NCBI RefSeq assembly: GCF_019823065.1
Contig: NZ_CP081966.1
Coordinates: 2,139,501 to 2,203,500, forward strand
DNA length: 64,000 nucleotides
Source: Pseudomonas mosselii
GTDB lineage: Bacteria > Pseudomonadota > Gammaproteobacteria > Pseudomonadales > Pseudomonadaceae
Direction of reading: 5' to 3'
Shown: in pieces, positions 36,475 to 46,214 of the stretch
Layout of the letters: each line of letters begins with the position of its first letter
How positions within the stretch are numbered: position 1 is the stretch's first letter
Position numbers and translations under genes: made by a program
The notes under the pieces: generated by a model
Seen by the model: the letters and a program-made list of their open reading frames with translations, nothing else
The model's database searches: none
What the model was told of the DNA's origin: nothing

Positions 36475-36834
36475 ATGAAATGGGTGTTAGCGGCGGTATC
36501 GTTGGCCTTGGGGGGCTGTGTCAGCGTAACGGAACTCGAGCAGTCCCACGCGACGCTGGATGTGATCTCCGGCAAGACGCCGCGCGAATATGCCGATTGC
36601 GTGAAGCGCAAGCTGGCCGACACGCGTGATCCCTTGCAGGAAGAGGTACGGGGCGATGGCCTGCGCCTGACCGTGCCGCAGAAGGTGTCGGCCGGTGTCG
36701 GTCCTGCGGCGCTGCTCGATATCGACAAGCGCGGCAGCGGCAGCGCGATCAAGGTGTATGAACGGCTGAACAACTTCCCGCTGCGCCTGGGTGATGTGCG
36801 TACTTCGGCGACCCAGTGCATCTCCGGTTCTTGA
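36475..36834 (+). CDS. Small lipoprotein of unknown function
   Basis: This 119-residue protein has signal MKWVLAAVSLALGGCVSVTE, with lipobox ALGGC (C15). The mature part includes HATLDVISGKTPREYADCVK and VGPAALLDIDKRGSGSAIKV. ATG 36475 has TGGAG 9 bp upstream. It resembles a group of short Pseudomonas lipoproteins without assigned function. It is followed by the cytochrome pair 145 bp downstream. Confidence 0.75.
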   Translation: MKWVLAAVSLALGGCVSVTELEQSHATLDVISGKTPREYADCVKRKLADTRDPLQEEVRGDGLRLTVPQKVSAGVGPAALLDIDKRGSGSAIKVYERLNNFPLRLGDVRTSATQCISGS

Positions 36835-36979
36835 TCCAGCTCAGTTAATCGGCGATTAGCTGGCGGTTTGCCACTTTCCTTCCCGGTGACGCGTTGTCGC
36901 ACGTCGGGGATTAGGCCTAGTATTTCTGGGCTTATATCGTTTGAGCCTAAGCTTATAACAAGGAAATGGAGCCTCCGTG

Positions 36980-37630
36980 ATGAAACCCCTGAGCCATGTC
37001 GTGATCGGCAGCCTGCTGATCTTGGCCTGGCCCTCGGCGCACGCTGCCGATGGCCAGAAAATCTTCAACCAGGGCGGGCAGAACCCCGCCGCCATGGCCT
37101 GCCTGGGCTGTCATGGCCCGGACGGCAAGGGTATCGCCGCCGCCGGCTTTCCCCGTCTCGCCGGCCTGCCTGCCGGCTATCTCAGCAAGCAGTTGCACGA
37201 CTTTCGCAGCGCCAGCCGCAAGCAGCCAGTGATGGAGCCGCTGGCCAAGGCCCTGGACGATGCCGAAATCGAGGCGGTCAGCACCTATCTGGCTAAGCTG
37301 CCTGCCGATGCCGCGGCGGGCACGCGTCGCCAGCAGATCGCCAACGATCCGGTGGCCCGCCTGGCCATCTACGGCGACTGGAGCCGGCTGATCCCCGGTT
37401 GCGTGCAGTGTCATGGCCCGGGCGGCAGCGGCGTCGGCGAGCACTTCCCGCCGCTGGCCGGGCAGCCCGCCGCTTACCTGGTGGCGCAACTCAATGCCTG
37501 GCGCGATGGCAGCCGCAGCAATGACCCCAACCAGTTGATGGTCAACGTGGCCAAGGCGATGACCGATGCCGAGGTCAAGGCGGTCGCTGACTACTTTGCC
37601 CAACCGGCCAGCCAGGAGGTCAAGCCATGA
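36980..37630 (+). CDS. tsdB: Dihaem cytochrome c4-type protein, TsdB-like
   Basis: This 216-residue periplasmic protein has a signal peptide (cleavage after AHA) and two cytochrome c domains. The haem motifs are CLGCH (41-45) and CVQCH (141-145). Each domain carries the PRLAGLPAGYLSKQL / PPLAGQPAAYLVAQL pattern typical of c4. Position directly before a TsdA-like enzyme, with a 4-bp overlap, matches tsdBA operons, where TsdB takes electrons from TsdA. A GTG 3 bp upstream (36977) is an alternative start; ATG 36980 has GGAG 8 bp before it. Confidence 0.8.
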   Translation: MKPLSHVVIGSLLILAWPSAHAADGQKIFNQGGQNPAAMACLGCHGPDGKGIAAAGFPRLAGLPAGYLSKQLHDFRSASRKQPVMEPLAKALDDAEIEAVSTYLAKLPADAAAGTRRQQIANDPVARLAIYGDWSRLIPGCVQCHGPGGSGVGEHFPPLAGQPAAYLVAQLNAWRDGSRSNDPNQLMVNVAKAMTDAEVKAVADYFAQPASQEVKP

Positions 37631-38538
37631 AAGTCCTGATGCCAACCCTGCTGCTGGCCATGGGCACTGCCCAAGCCGCCCCCATCGCCATGGAAGACCA
37701 GTCCCAGCTCAAGGTCCCGGGCGTGCAGGCCGCCCCGCAGTTCGTGCCGCCGGCGGAAAGCGCGATCCCGGATAACGCCTTCGGCAAGATGATCCGTGAA
37801 GGCCACGCGCTGTTCGTCGATACGCGACGATTGATGCCCGACGCGGTCGGCAACGGCATGAACTGCAGTAACTGCCACCTCGACCAGGGACGTATGCCAC
37901 ATTCCGCGCCATTGTGGGGCGCCTACCCAATGTACCCGGCGTATCGCAAGAAGAACGACAAGGTCAACACCTTCGCCGAGCGCATCCAGGGCTGCTTCAC
38001 CTTCAGCATGAACGGCAAGCCGCCGGCGGCCGACAGCCCACAGATGACCGCCTTGAGCGTTTACGCCTACTGGCTGTCGACCCAGGCGCCGACAGGCGTG
38101 GAAATCGCCGGTCGCGGCTACCCGGAGGTGCCCAGGCCCGAAGGTGGTTATGACTTCAAGCGCGGCAAGCAGGTGTATGACGAGCAATGCGCGATCTGTC
38201 ACGGTGGCAATGGCGAAGGGCAAAAGGTGGCCGGGGAGTATGTGATGCCGCCGCTGTGGGGCAAGGATTCCTACAATTGGGGCGCCGGCATGCACCGGAT
38301 CAATACCGCGGCGTCGTTCATCAAGTACAACATGCCATTGGGCAAGCCTGGCAGCCTGAGTGATCAGCAGGCCTGGGACGTGGCCGCGTGGATCAACCGC
38401 CATGAGCGACCGCAGGATCCGCGGCTGGTCGAAGGCTCGATCGAGAAGACCCGGCTGAAGTTCCATGCCAACGACGGGGTCAACCTGTATGGGCAGAAGG
38501 TCGATGGCGTGCTGATCGGGCAGGGGATCGGCGGCTGA
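37627..38538 (+). CDS. tsdA: Thiosulfate dehydrogenase-like dihaem cytochrome, TsdA family
   Basis: This 303-residue protein has a signal peptide (cleavage near AQA-AP). Haem 1 motif is CSNCH (80-84) in MNCSNCHLDQGR, followed by PLWGAYPMYPAYRKKN. The diagnostic RIQGCFTFSMNG places Cys123 as the unusual cysteine axial ligand of TsdA haem 1. Haem 2 is CAICH (188-192), with Met236 (KYNMPLG) as probable ligand. TsdA oxidises thiosulfate to tetrathionate or performs the reverse. Overlap with tsdB by 4 bp supports a functional pair. The electron acceptor beyond TsdB is not encoded nearby. Confidence 0.82.
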   Translation: MKVLMPTLLLAMGTAQAAPIAMEDQSQLKVPGVQAAPQFVPPAESAIPDNAFGKMIREGHALFVDTRRLMPDAVGNGMNCSNCHLDQGRMPHSAPLWGAYPMYPAYRKKNDKVNTFAERIQGCFTFSMNGKPPAADSPQMTALSVYAYWLSTQAPTGVEIAGRGYPEVPRPEGGYDFKRGKQVYDEQCAICHGGNGEGQKVAGEYVMPPLWGKDSYNWGAGMHRINTAASFIKYNMPLGKPGSLSDQQAWDVAAWINRHERPQDPRLVEGSIEKTRLKFHANDGVNLYGQKVDGVLIGQGIGG

Positions 38539-38545
38539 GCCACGG

Positions 38546-38587
38546 TCATCGCGGGGCATCTTCGAGAGCGGGCCTGCCCCGCGATGA
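38546..38587. repeat. REP-like inverted repeat after tsdA
   Basis: TCATCGCGGGGCA (38546-38558) and TGCCCCGCGATGA (38575-38587) are perfect 13-bp arms 7 bp after the tsdA stop. The motif GCGGGGCA/TGCCCCGC is shared with the repeats at 41051 and 58859. No T-run follows, so it is a repeat rather than a normal terminator. Confidence 0.7.
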
Positions 38588-38742
38588 CGCTGCCGGTCGC
38601 CTGAAATTCACGCCCTGGCGGAACTATCTACACTGGAATATCTCTATGATGGCATCGGCCAGCGCGGGGGGCATTGTAAGGTGAACGCCGCCTGATTAGA
38701 CTGCGCCGAATTTCGTACGCAAAGCCCTTGTTAAGGACGTAT

Positions 38743-39582
38743 ATGATCAAGAAATGCTTGTTCCCGGCAGCCGGTTACGGCACCCGCTTCCTGCCCGCTA
38801 CCAAAGCCATGCCCAAGGAAATGCTGCCGGTGGTCAACAAGCCACTGATCCAGTATGGCGTTGAAGAAGCGCTGGACGCTGGCCTCAACGAGATCTCCAT
38901 CGTCACCGGCCGTGGCAAGCGCGCCCTGGAAGACCACTTCGACATCAGCTACGAGCTGGAAAACCAGATCAAGGGTACCGACAAGGAAAAATACCTGGTC
39001 GGCATCCGCCGACTGCTCGACGAGTGCTCGTTCTCCTACACTCGCCAGACAGAAATGAAAGGCCTGGGCCACGCGATCCTCACCGGTCGTCCGCTGATCG
39101 GCGACGAGCCATTCGCCGTGGTACTGGCCGACGACCTGTGCGTCAACCTCGAAGGTGACGGCGTGCTCAAGCAGATGGTCAAGCTGTACAAGCAGTATCG
39201 CTGCACCATCGTGGCGATCATGGAAGTCGACCCGCAGGAAACCAGCAAGTACGGCGTGATCGCCGGTGACCTGATTGGTGACGACCTGTACCGCGTACGC
39301 AACATGGTCGAGAAGCCGAAACCCGAAGATGCACCGTCGAACCTGGCGATCATCGGCCGCTACATCATGACCCCGGACATCTTCAAGCTGATCGAGGAAA
39401 CCGAACCTGGCAAGGGCGGTGAAATTCAGATCACCGACGCATTGATGAAGCAGGCCCAGGACGGCTGTGTGATTGCCTACAAGTTCAAGGGCAAGCGTTT
39501 CGACTGCGGTGGCGCCGAAGGTTACATCGAAGCGACCAACTTCTGCTTCGAAAACTTCTACAAGACCGGCAAGGCTTACTGA
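38743..39582 (+). CDS. galU: UTP-glucose-1-phosphate uridylyltransferase
   Basis: This 279-residue enzyme makes UDP-glucose from UTP and glucose-1-phosphate for cell-surface polysaccharides and trehalose-type metabolism. The N-terminal nucleotide motif FPAAGYGTRFLPATKAMPKE (residues 6-25) and the VVNKPLIQYGVEEA, VVLADDLCVN and GGEIQITDAL motifs are all present. ATG 38743 has TAAGGA 5 bp upstream; an earlier in-frame ATG lacks a site. It is a single gene with its own terminator. Confidence 0.96.
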   Translation: MIKKCLFPAAGYGTRFLPATKAMPKEMLPVVNKPLIQYGVEEALDAGLNEISIVTGRGKRALEDHFDISYELENQIKGTDKEKYLVGIRRLLDECSFSYTRQTEMKGLGHAILTGRPLIGDEPFAVVLADDLCVNLEGDGVLKQMVKLYKQYRCTIVAIMEVDPQETSKYGVIAGDLIGDDLYRVRNMVEKPKPEDAPSNLAIIGRYIMTPDIFKLIEETEPGKGGEIQITDALMKQAQDGCVIAYKFKGKRFDCGGAEGYIEATNFCFENFYKTGKAY

Positions 39583-39600
39583 GTTTCCGGTATTGTGTGA

Positions 39601-39626
39601 AAAGCCACCTTCGGGTGGCTTTTTTG
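39601..39626 (+). terminator. Rho-independent terminator of galU
   Basis: AAGCCACC pairs with GGTGGCTT around TTCG, followed by a T-run. Confidence 0.92.
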
Positions 39627-39678
39627 TTTGCGGCGGCCAACGGCGCTATGCTGGGCGCCTGCCTAGGAGAGTGAATAC

Positions 39679-41034
39679 ATGGCCTACGATTTTGATCTGT
39701 TCGTGATTGGCGCCGGTTCCGGCGGTGTGCGCGCGGCACGTTTCGCCGCGGGGTTCGGTGCGAAAGTGGCGGTGGCCGAGAGCCGCTACCTCGGCGGCAC
39801 CTGCGTCAACGTCGGGTGCGTACCGAAGAAGCTGCTGGTGTACGGCGCCCATGTCGCCGACGAACTGGAACAGGCCGCGGGCTTCGGCTGGACCCTGGAA
39901 GAGGGGCATTTCGACTGGGGCACGCTGATCGCCAACAAGAACCGCGAGATCGAGCGCCTCAACGGCATCTATCGCAACTTGCTGGTCAACAGTGGCGTGA
40001 CCTTGCTGCAGGGCCATGCGCGCCTGACCGGCGCCCATGAGGTGGAAGTCGAGGGCCAGCGTTACAGCGCCGCGCATATCCTCATCGCCACCGGCGGCTG
40101 GCCGCAGGTGCCGGACATCCCCGGCAAGGAGCTGGCGATCACCTCCAACGAAGCCTTCTACCTCAAGGACCTGCCGCGCCGGGTACTGGTGGTGGGCGGC
40201 GGCTACATCGCCGTGGAGTTCGCCGGCATCTTCCAGGGCCTGGGCGCCGACACCACGCTGCTGTACCGCGGCGAGCTGTTCCTGCGTGGCTTCGACGGCT
40301 CGGTGCGTACCCACCTGAAGGAAGAGCTGGAGAAGCGCGGCCTGGACCTTGAGTTCAACGCCGACATCCAGCGCATCGACAAGCTCGAGGATGGTAGCCT
40401 CAAGGCCACCCTCAAGGACGGTCGCGAGCTGGTCGCCGACTGCATCTTCTACGCCACCGGGCGCCGGCCGATGCTGGATAACCTGGGCCTGGAAAACACC
40501 GGCGTCGAACTGGACCCGCGCGGCTTCATCCGCGTCGACGAGCAGTACCAGACCACCGAACCGTCGATCCTGGCCATTGGCGACGTCATCGGCCGTGTGC
40601 AGCTCACCCCCGTGGCCCTGGCCGAAGGCATGGCCGTGGCCCGGCGCCTGTTCAAGCCCGAGCAGTACCGCACGGTCGACTACCAGAACATCCCGACTGC
40701 GGTATTCAGCCAGCCGCCGATCGGCACCGTGGGCCTGACCGAGGAGCAGGCGCTGGCCGCCGGGCACAAGGTGCAGATCTTCGAGAGCCGCTTCCGCGCG
40801 ATGAAGCTGACCCTCACCGATATCCAGGAAAAGACCCTGATGAAGCTGGTGGTCGACGCAGAAACCGACAAGGTGCTGGGCTGCCACATGGTCGGGCCGG
40901 ATGCCGGCGAGATCATCCAGGGCCTGGGGATCGCCCTGAAGGCAGGTGCGACCAAGCAGCAGTTCGACGAGACCATCGGCGTGCACCCGACCGCCGCGGA
41001 AGAGTTCGTGACCATGCGCACCGTCACCCGCTGA
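39679..41034 (+). CDS. gor: Glutathione-disulfide reductase
   Basis: This 451-residue FAD/NADPH flavoprotein keeps glutathione reduced in the cytoplasm. The FAD motif [14 protein letters not shown] is at the N-terminus, the redox pair in [14 protein letters not shown], the NADPH motif [14 protein letters not shown], and the C-terminal [12 protein letters not shown] contains the active-site base histidine. AGGAGA lies 8 bp before ATG. It follows galU but is separated by a terminator. Together with the ahp genes downstream it makes a thiol-based peroxide defence region. Confidence 0.96.
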   Translation: MAYDFDLFVIGAGSGGVRAARFAAGFGAKVAVAESRYLGGTCVNVGCVPKKLLVYGAHVADELEQAAGFGWTLEEGHFDWGTLIANKNREIERLNGIYRNLLVNSGVTLLQGHARLTGAHEVEVEGQRYSAAHILIATGGWPQVPDIPGKELAITSNEAFYLKDLPRRVLVVGGGYIAVEFAGIFQGLGADTTLLYRGELFLRGFDGSVRTHLKEELEKRGLDLEFNADIQRIDKLEDGSLKATLKDGRELVADCIFYATGRRPMLDNLGLENTGVELDPRGFIRVDEQYQTTEPSILAIGDVIGRVQLTPVALAEGMAVARRLFKPEQYRTVDYQNIPTAVFSQPPIGTVGLTEEQALAAGHKVQIFESRFRAMKLTLTDIQEKTLMKLVVDAETDKVLGCHMVGPDAGEIIQGLGIALKAGATKQQFDETIGVHPTAAEEFVTMRTVTR

Positions 41035-41050
41035 TACGCGTTTATCCCGG

Positions 41051-41116
41051 ATCGCGGGGCAAGCCCGCCCCCACGCCTGAAAACCTTCTGGCGTGGGGGC
41101 GGGCTTGCCCCGCGAT
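41051..41116. repeat. REP-type perfect inverted repeat
   Basis: ATCGCGGGGCAAGCCCGCCC and onward (27 bp, 41051-41077) is an exact reverse complement of 41090-41116, with a 12-bp centre. The core GCGGGGCAAGCCCGC recurs at 58859-58929. The rest of the 249-bp gor-ahpC gap holds the ahpC promoter region, in which I could not place a convincing -35/-10 pair. Confidence 0.85.
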
Positions 41117-41283
41117 GCATTTTGCCCCCGCAATCCTTTGCTCAGCCCAATCCCTTCTATTAATAATCCCGCCTTATAGCCAAAACCAATCACCAGCATG
41201 AGCTTTGCCAATGAGCCTTCATCGGGACCAGCGGTTAGGATTCTCTCCGTCAACTGATTTCAACCCATGAAGGAGCGTCTCTC

Positions 41284-41847
41284 ATGCCAATCATCAACAG
41301 CCAGGTCAAACCGTTCAACGCCACTGCTTTCCACAATGGCGAATTTGTCCAGGTCAGCGAAGCCGACCTGAAAGGCAAGTGGTCCGTCGTGTTCTTCTAC
41401 CCGGCCGACTTCACCTTTGTCTGCCCGACCGAACTGGGTGACCTTGCTGACAACTACGCTGAATTCCAGAAACTGGGCGTGGAAATCTACGGTGTGTCTA
41501 CCGACACCCACTTCACCCACAAAGCCTGGCACGACACCTCGGACACCATCGGCAAGATCAAGTACCCGCTGATCGGTGACCCGACCCACGTCATCTCGCG
41601 CAACTTCGACGTGCTGATCGAAGAAGCCGGCCTGGCCGATCGCGGTACCTTCGTGATCAACCCGGAAGGTCAGATCAAGATCGTCGAAATCAACGACGGT
41701 GGTGTAGGCCGTGACGCCAGCGAGCTGCTGCGCAAGGTCAAGGCTGCCCAGTACGTTGCCGCTCACCCAGGCGAAGTCTGCCCGGCCAAGTGGAAAGAAG
41801 GCGAAGCCACTCTAGCGCCGTCGCTGGACCTGGTCGGCAAGATCTAA
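41284..41847 (+). CDS. ahpC: Alkyl hydroperoxide reductase subunit C (peroxiredoxin)
   Basis: This 187-residue typical two-cysteine peroxiredoxin reduces H2O2 and organic peroxides. The peroxidatic cysteine is in [15 protein letters not shown] (C47-type) and the resolving cysteine in [14 protein letters not shown] near the C-terminus. GGAG lies 9 bp before ATG. ahpF follows after a 137-bp gap that contains a terminator hairpin. Codon use is strongly biased to the commonest codons, as expected of an abundant protein. Confidence 0.97.
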   Translation: MPIINSQVKPFNATAFHNGEFVQVSEADLKGKWSVVFFYPADFTFVCPTELGDLADNYAEFQKLGVEIYGVSTDTHFTHKAWHDTSDTIGKIKYPLIGDPTHVISRNFDVLIEEAGLADRGTFVINPEGQIKIVEINDGGVGRDASELLRKVKAAQYVAAHPGEVCPAKWKEGEATLAPSLDLVGKI

Positions 41848-41919
41848 GGCAAAGCCTTTGATCATGCGCCAATCGCGGGCGGTAGACAGCCGCCAAAGCT
41901 GAAGCAGTTACCGCCCCGT

Positions 41920-41953
41920 AAAAACGCCCGGGCGATCTCGCCTGGGCGTTTTT
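41920..41953 (+). terminator. Terminator hairpin between ahpC and ahpF
   Basis: AAAAACGCCC and GGGCGTTTTT, with inner GGCGA/TCGCC, form a nearly uninterrupted stem, followed by Ts. It should end most ahpC transcripts and let only a fraction continue into ahpF, giving more AhpC than AhpF. Confidence 0.85.
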
Positions 41954-41984
41954 GTATCCGAGTTTTGAAAAAGGAATCGCCCGT

Positions 41985-43547
41985 ATGTTGGACGCCACGC
42001 TTAAATCGCAACTGAAAACCTACCTGGAGCGGGTCACCCAGCCGATCGAGATCGTTGCCTCCCTCGACGACGGCGCGAAGTCCCGCGAACTGCACGACCT
42101 GCTGGTGGAAATCGCCGGCCTGTCGAACCTCATTACCTTCAGCGCGGATGGCAACGACGCCCGTCGTCCTTCGTTCTCGCTGAACCGCCCGGGAGCCGAG
42201 ATCAGCTTGCGTTTCGCCGGCATCCCCATGGGGCACGAATTCACCTCCCTGGTGCTGGCGCTGCTGCAGGTCGGCGGCCACCCCTCCAAGGCCAGCGCCG
42301 AAGTGATCGAGCAGATCCAGGCGCTGGAAGGCGAGTTCACCTTCGAAACCTACTTCTCGCTGTCGTGCCAGAACTGCCCGGACGTGGTCCAGGCGCTGAA
42401 CCTGATGGCGGTACTCAACCCCAATGTGCGTCATGTCGCCATCGACGGCGCGCTGTTCCAGGATGAAGTCGAAGCCCGCAAGGTCATGGCGGTGCCGAGC
42501 ATCTACCTGAACGGCGAAGTGTTCGGCCAGGGCCGCATGGGCCTGGAAGAAATCCTCGGCAAGATCGACACCAATGCTGGCGCTCGCCAGGCCGAGAAGA
42601 TCAACGCCAAGGATGCCTTCGACGTGCTGGTGGTCGGGGGCGGCCCGGCCGGCGCCGCCGCCGCGATCTACGCCGCGCGCAAAGGCATTCGCACCGGTGT
42701 TGCTGCCGAGCGCTTTGGTGGCCAGGTGCTCGACACCCTGGCGATCGAGAACTTTATCTCGGTGCAGGAGACCGAAGGGCCGAAGCTGGCCACGGCCCTG
42801 GAAGAGCACGTCAAGCAATACGACGTCGACATCATGAACCTGCAGCGCGGCGAAGCGCTGATCCCGGCCACCGATGGCGGCTTGCACGAAGTACGCCTGG
42901 CCGGCGGCGCCTCGCTCAAGGCCAAGACCGTGATCCTCGCCACTGGCGCCCGCTGGCGTGAGATGAACGTGCCGGGTGAGCAGCAATACCGCGCCCGTGG
43001 CGTGGCCTACTGCCCGCACTGCGACGGCCCGCTGTTCAAGGGCAAGCGCGTGGCGGTGATCGGCGGTGGCAACTCCGGCGTGGAAGCGGCCATCGACCTG
43101 GCCGGCGTCGTCGCCCAGGTGACCCTGATCGAATTCGACAGCCAGCTGCGCGCCGATGCCGTTCTGCAGCGCAAGCTGCACAGCCTGCCGAACGTCAAGG
43201 TGATCACCAGCGCGTTGACCACCGAGGTGGTCGGCGATGGCGAAAAGGTCACCGGCCTGCGCTACAAGGACCGCACCACCGACGCGTCGCACGACCTGGC
43301 GCTGGAAGGCATCTTCGTGCAGATCGGCCTGCTGCCGAACACCGATTGGCTCAAGGGCACGGTCGAGCTGTCGCCGCGTGGCGAGATCATCGTCGACGCC
43401 AAGGGCCAGACCAGCATCCCGGGCGTGTTCGCCGCCGGTGACGTGACCACCGTGCCGTACAAGCAGATCGTCATCGCCGTGGGCGAGGGGGCCAAGGCCT
43501 CGCTGGCGGCCTTCGATCACCTGATCCGCACCTCGGCGCCAGCCTGA
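41985..43547 (+). CDS. ahpF: Alkyl hydroperoxide reductase subunit F
   Basis: This 520-residue flavoprotein transfers electrons from NADH to AhpC. The N-terminal thioredoxin-like double domain contains the redox motif [12 protein letters not shown] (near residue 130). The thioredoxin-reductase-like part has FAD motif [19 protein letters not shown], the [12 protein letters not shown] redox centre and NAD motif [22 protein letters not shown] lies 9 bp before ATG 41985. Length matches the family. Confidence 0.97.
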   Translation: MLDATLKSQLKTYLERVTQPIEIVASLDDGAKSRELHDLLVEIAGLSNLITFSADGNDARRPSFSLNRPGAEISLRFAGIPMGHEFTSLVLALLQVGGHPSKASAEVIEQIQALEGEFTFETYFSLSCQNCPDVVQALNLMAVLNPNVRHVAIDGALFQDEVEARKVMAVPSIYLNGEVFGQGRMGLEEILGKIDTNAGARQAEKINAKDAFDVLVVGGGPAGAAAAIYAARKGIRTGVAAERFGGQVLDTLAIENFISVQETEGPKLATALEEHVKQYDVDIMNLQRGEALIPATDGGLHEVRLAGGASLKAKTVILATGARWREMNVPGEQQYRARGVAYCPHCDGPLFKGKRVAVIGGGNSGVEAAIDLAGVVAQVTLIEFDSQLRADAVLQRKLHSLPNVKVITSALTTEVVGDGEKVTGLRYKDRTTDASHDLALEGIFVQIGLLPNTDWLKGTVELSPRGEIIVDAKGQTSIPGVFAAGDVTTVPYKQIVIAVGEGAKASLAAFDHLIRTSAPA

Positions 43548-43556
43548 TCGCCAGGC

Positions 43557-43612
43557 GCCGGCAATGAAAACGCCGCCATTCCCTGAGGGATGGCGGCGTT
43601 TTCATTGCCGGC
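43557..43612. terminator. Long palindrome acting as bidirectional terminator between ahpF and sstT
   Basis: GCCGGCAATGAAAACGCCGC and onward pairs along about 26 bp with the sequence ending GTTTTCATTGCCGGC at 43612, interrupted by a single bulged T. A-tract and T-tract sides allow termination of both convergent genes. Confidence 0.75.
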
Positions 43613-43625
43613 GGTAACGCCGCGA

Positions 43626-44837
43626 TCAGGCGCCGCGTTGTTCCATTGCCTGGCACGCTGCAGCGGTGAACAGCACGTCGGTGGAGGAGTTCAGCGCGGT
43701 TTCCGCCGAGTCCTGCAGCACGCCGATAATGAAACCGACCGCCACCACTTGCATGGCGATCTCGCTGGGGATGCCGAACAGGCTGCAGGCCAGCGGAATC
43801 AGCAGCAGCGAGCCGCCGGCCACGCCTGATGCGCCACAAGCGCAAACCGCCGCCACCACGCTGAGCAGCACCGCGGTCGGTAGGTCCACCGGGATACCCA
43901 GGGTGTGCACGGCGGCCAGGGTCAGCACGGTGATGGTGATCGCCGCGCCGGCCATGTTGATGGTCGCGCCCAGCGGGATCGACACCGAATAGGTATCCTC
44001 ATGCAGGCCGAGTTTTTCCGACAGCGCCAGGTTGACCGGGATGTTGGCCGCCGAGCTGCGGGTGAAGAACGCGGTGATGCCGCTCTCGCGCAGGCACAGC
44101 AAGGTCAGCGGGTAGGGGTTGCGGCGGATCTTCCAGAACACGATCAGCGGGTTCATCACCAGCGCCACGAACAGCATGCAGCCGATCAGCACGCCGAGCA
44201 GGTGCAGATAGCCGAGCAGCGCGTCCAGGCCCGATTGCGCCAGGGTGGCGCTGACCAGGCCGAAGATACCCAGCGGGGCGAAGCGGATCACCACGCGCAC
44301 GATCAGGGTCACGCCGTTGGACAGGTCCTCGACCACGGTGCGGGTGGTGTCGTTGGCATGGCGCAGGGCCACGCCCAGGCCGATGGCCCAGGTCAGCACG
44401 CCGATGAAGTTGGCGTTGAGCAGCGCGTTGACCGGGTTGTCCACGGCGCTGAGCAGCAGGTTCTGCAACACCTCGCCGATACCGCCGGGGGCGCTCAGCG
44501 TGGCGTCGCTGGCGCTCAGTGCCAGGTTGGACGGGAACAGCATGCTCGCCGTCACGGCCACCACCGCTGCGGCGAAGGTGCCCAGCAGGTACAGCCAGAG
44601 GATCGGGCGGATGTGGGTTTCCTGGCCATGGCGGTGGTTGGCGATCGAAGCCATCACCAGGATGAACACCAGCACCGGCGCCACGGCCTTCAGGGCGCTG
44701 ACGAAGACCTTGCCGAGGAACGCCAGGTCGCGGGCCACGGCCGGGGCGAGCAGGGCGAGGAGAATGCCGGCCACCAGGCCGATGCAGATCTGCGTCACCA
44801 GGCCGGTGCGGTTGATGAGGCGGAGGATGGGGGTCAT
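43626..44837 (-). CDS. sstT: Serine/threonine:sodium symporter SstT
   Basis: This 403-residue DAACS-family transporter begins [20 protein letters not shown]. It contains the hairpin/substrate motifs [35 protein letters not shown] and [20 protein letters not shown]. It imports serine and threonine with sodium at the inner membrane. It is a single gene, convergent with ahpF and oriented away from the NhaR gene. Confidence 0.94.
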   Translation of the reverse strand: MTPILRLINRTGLVTQICIGLVAGILLALLAPAVARDLAFLGKVFVSALKAVAPVLVFILVMASIANHRHGQETHIRPILWLYLLGTFAAAVVAVTASMLFPSNLALSASDATLSAPGGIGEVLQNLLLSAVDNPVNALLNANFIGVLTWAIGLGVALRHANDTTRTVVEDLSNGVTLIVRVVIRFAPLGIFGLVSATLAQSGLDALLGYLHLLGVLIGCMLFVALVMNPLIVFWKIRRNPYPLTLLCLRESGITAFFTRSSAANIPVNLALSEKLGLHEDTYSVSIPLGATINMAGAAITITVLTLAAVHTLGIPVDLPTAVLLSVVAAVCACGASGVAGGSLLLIPLACSLFGIPSEIAMQVVAVGFIIGVLQDSAETALNSSTDVLFTAAACQAMEQRGA

Positions 44838-44933
44838 GTGCAGCGCAATCCAGTTACGTGAAAGCGCGCGACTTTATCACAGACCCGCAGGGCATATCGT
44901 GGCAACGGGCCTGTCCCGCGATCACCGGCCGAT

Positions 44934-45827
44934 CTACCAGTGAAACAACTCCCGCCGCGCGCCCTCGGTGATCGCCAGGATCCCCGGGTGCTTGACCTTG
45001 CGCTCTACCGAAATGGCGTAGAACGACTCGTTCACCGCCTCGGTCTGGCCGATCAGCCTCACGCCGTACTGGCGGCAGACCTCCTCGGCGATCACGCTGG
45101 GGGCGACGAAGATGCCGCTGCCCGACTGGCCGAAGGCCTGCATCAGCGCGCTGTCGTCGAACTCGCCGACGATGCGCGGCTGCACCTGCTGCTCGGTCAG
45201 CCAGCGCAGCAGCCTGCTACGCACCACGGTCTCCTGGCCGGGGATCAGCAACGGTGCGTCGTCCAGGCAGGCGGGGAAGGGCCGGTCGAGGCGATCGGCC
45301 AGCGTGGGCGTGGCGAAGAAGCTCAGGCCGCATTCGCCGAGTTTCTGGCTGTAGCCCTTGATGTCCAGGTGGCTGGGCATGGGGCTATCGGAGATCACCA
45401 GGTCCAGGCGCTGGATCGCCAGGTCCGCCAGCAACCGTTCGAGCTTGTCCTCGCGGCAGCTGATGCGCATCACCTCGTCCAGCTCCATGGTCGGCGCCAG
45501 CAGGCGGTAGACGATGGACTTGGGCACCACGTCGGCCACTCCCACGCGAAACAGGATCTGCTCCTGCGGCCCGGCCCGCAGCATGGCCTCCAGCTCGCCG
45601 CCGATCTGGAACATCTGTTCAGCGTAGACCAGCGCCTGGCGCCCGGTCTCGGTCAGCTCCAGCTGGCGGCCGACGCGCTGGAACAGCTCGAGGTTCCAGG
45701 TCTGCTCGAACAGGCTGATCTGACCGCTGATGGTCTGCGGGGTGAGGTTCAACTGCTCGCTGGCGCGGGCGATGCTGCCGGTTTTGGCCACGGCCCAGAA
45801 ATAGTGGAGCTGGCGGTAGTTGAGCAT
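44934..45827 (-). CDS. nhaR: LysR-family activator NhaR
   Basis: This 297-residue protein begins MLNYRQLHYFWAVAKTGSIA. The winged helix (ASEQLNLTPQTISGQISLFE) and the effector domain with RVGVADVVPKSIVYRLLAP and EFDDSALMQAFGQSGSGIFV match NhaR, which activates sodium/proton antiporter genes in response to sodium. No nhaA is adjacent; an nhaB gene lies about 9 kb away in the window. A TTCGG-N5-CCGAA palindrome lies 12 bp upstream of its start. Confidence 0.88.
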   Translation of the reverse strand: MLNYRQLHYFWAVAKTGSIARASEQLNLTPQTISGQISLFEQTWNLELFQRVGRQLELTETGRQALVYAEQMFQIGGELEAMLRAGPQEQILFRVGVADVVPKSIVYRLLAPTMELDEVMRISCREDKLERLLADLAIQRLDLVISDSPMPSHLDIKGYSQKLGECGLSFFATPTLADRLDRPFPACLDDAPLLIPGQETVVRSRLLRWLTEQQVQPRIVGEFDDSALMQAFGQSGSGIFVAPSVIAEEVCRQYGVRLIGQTEAVNESFYAISVERKVKHPGILAITEGARRELFHW

Positions 45828-45839
45828 GGCCTTTCTCGG

Positions 45840-45854
45840 TTCGGGAAAACCGAA
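45840..45854. promoter_or_regulatory. TTCGGGAAAACCGAA palindrome upstream of nhaR
   Basis: The 15-bp repeat TTCGG-GAAAA-CCGAA includes the T-N11-A spacing expected for LysR-type binding. It lies between nhaR and the divergent lipoprotein gene and may be an NhaR autoregulatory site. Confidence 0.4.
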
Positions 45855-45959
45855 GTATACACGCTGAAAAAACGAATTTTCCGGATGTTTCAGCCCCTCT
45901 AGAATGCCATTCCATCAGGCGCATGACGCGCCGCCCGGCATTCGACAAGCGAGGACCCC

Positions 45960-46199
45960 ATGCTACAACTCAAATCCATTGGTACACCGCTGGTGCTGGC
46001 ACTGGCCCTGCTCGCCATGTCCGGTTGCGACCAGGCCGAGAAATCCGCCCAGCAGATGCTCGACCAGGCCGCCGAAACCGCCAAGCAGGCCATCGACAAG
46101 ACCAACGACGCCGCCCAGCAGGCCCTGAGCGACGCCATCGGCGGCGATGCCGAGAAGGCCAAGGCCGAAGACGACAAGAAAGACACCCAGGACATCTGA
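45960..46199 (+). CDS. Small amphipathic lipoprotein
   Basis: This 79-residue protein begins with signal MLQLKSIGTPLVLALALLAM and lipobox AMSGC (C23). The mature part is one long Ala/Lys/Asp-rich amphipathic helix (SAQQMLDQAAETAKQAIDKT, then AAQQALSDAIGGDAEKAKAE), resembling outer-membrane Lpp-like or LEA-like helices. AGGA lies 5 bp before ATG. TerC follows 15 bp after its stop. Confidence 0.78.
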   Translation: MLQLKSIGTPLVLALALLAMSGCDQAEKSAQQMLDQAAETAKQAIDKTNDAAQQALSDAIGGDAEKAKAEDDKKDTQDI

Positions 46200-46214
46200 G
46201 AGCAGGACTGACCA

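Noticed and set aside
41117..41283. OxyR site upstream of ahpC
   Set aside because: ATAG and CTAT fragments are present, but the required four-part ATAG-N7-CTAT-N7-ATAG-N7-CTAT spacing is not found.
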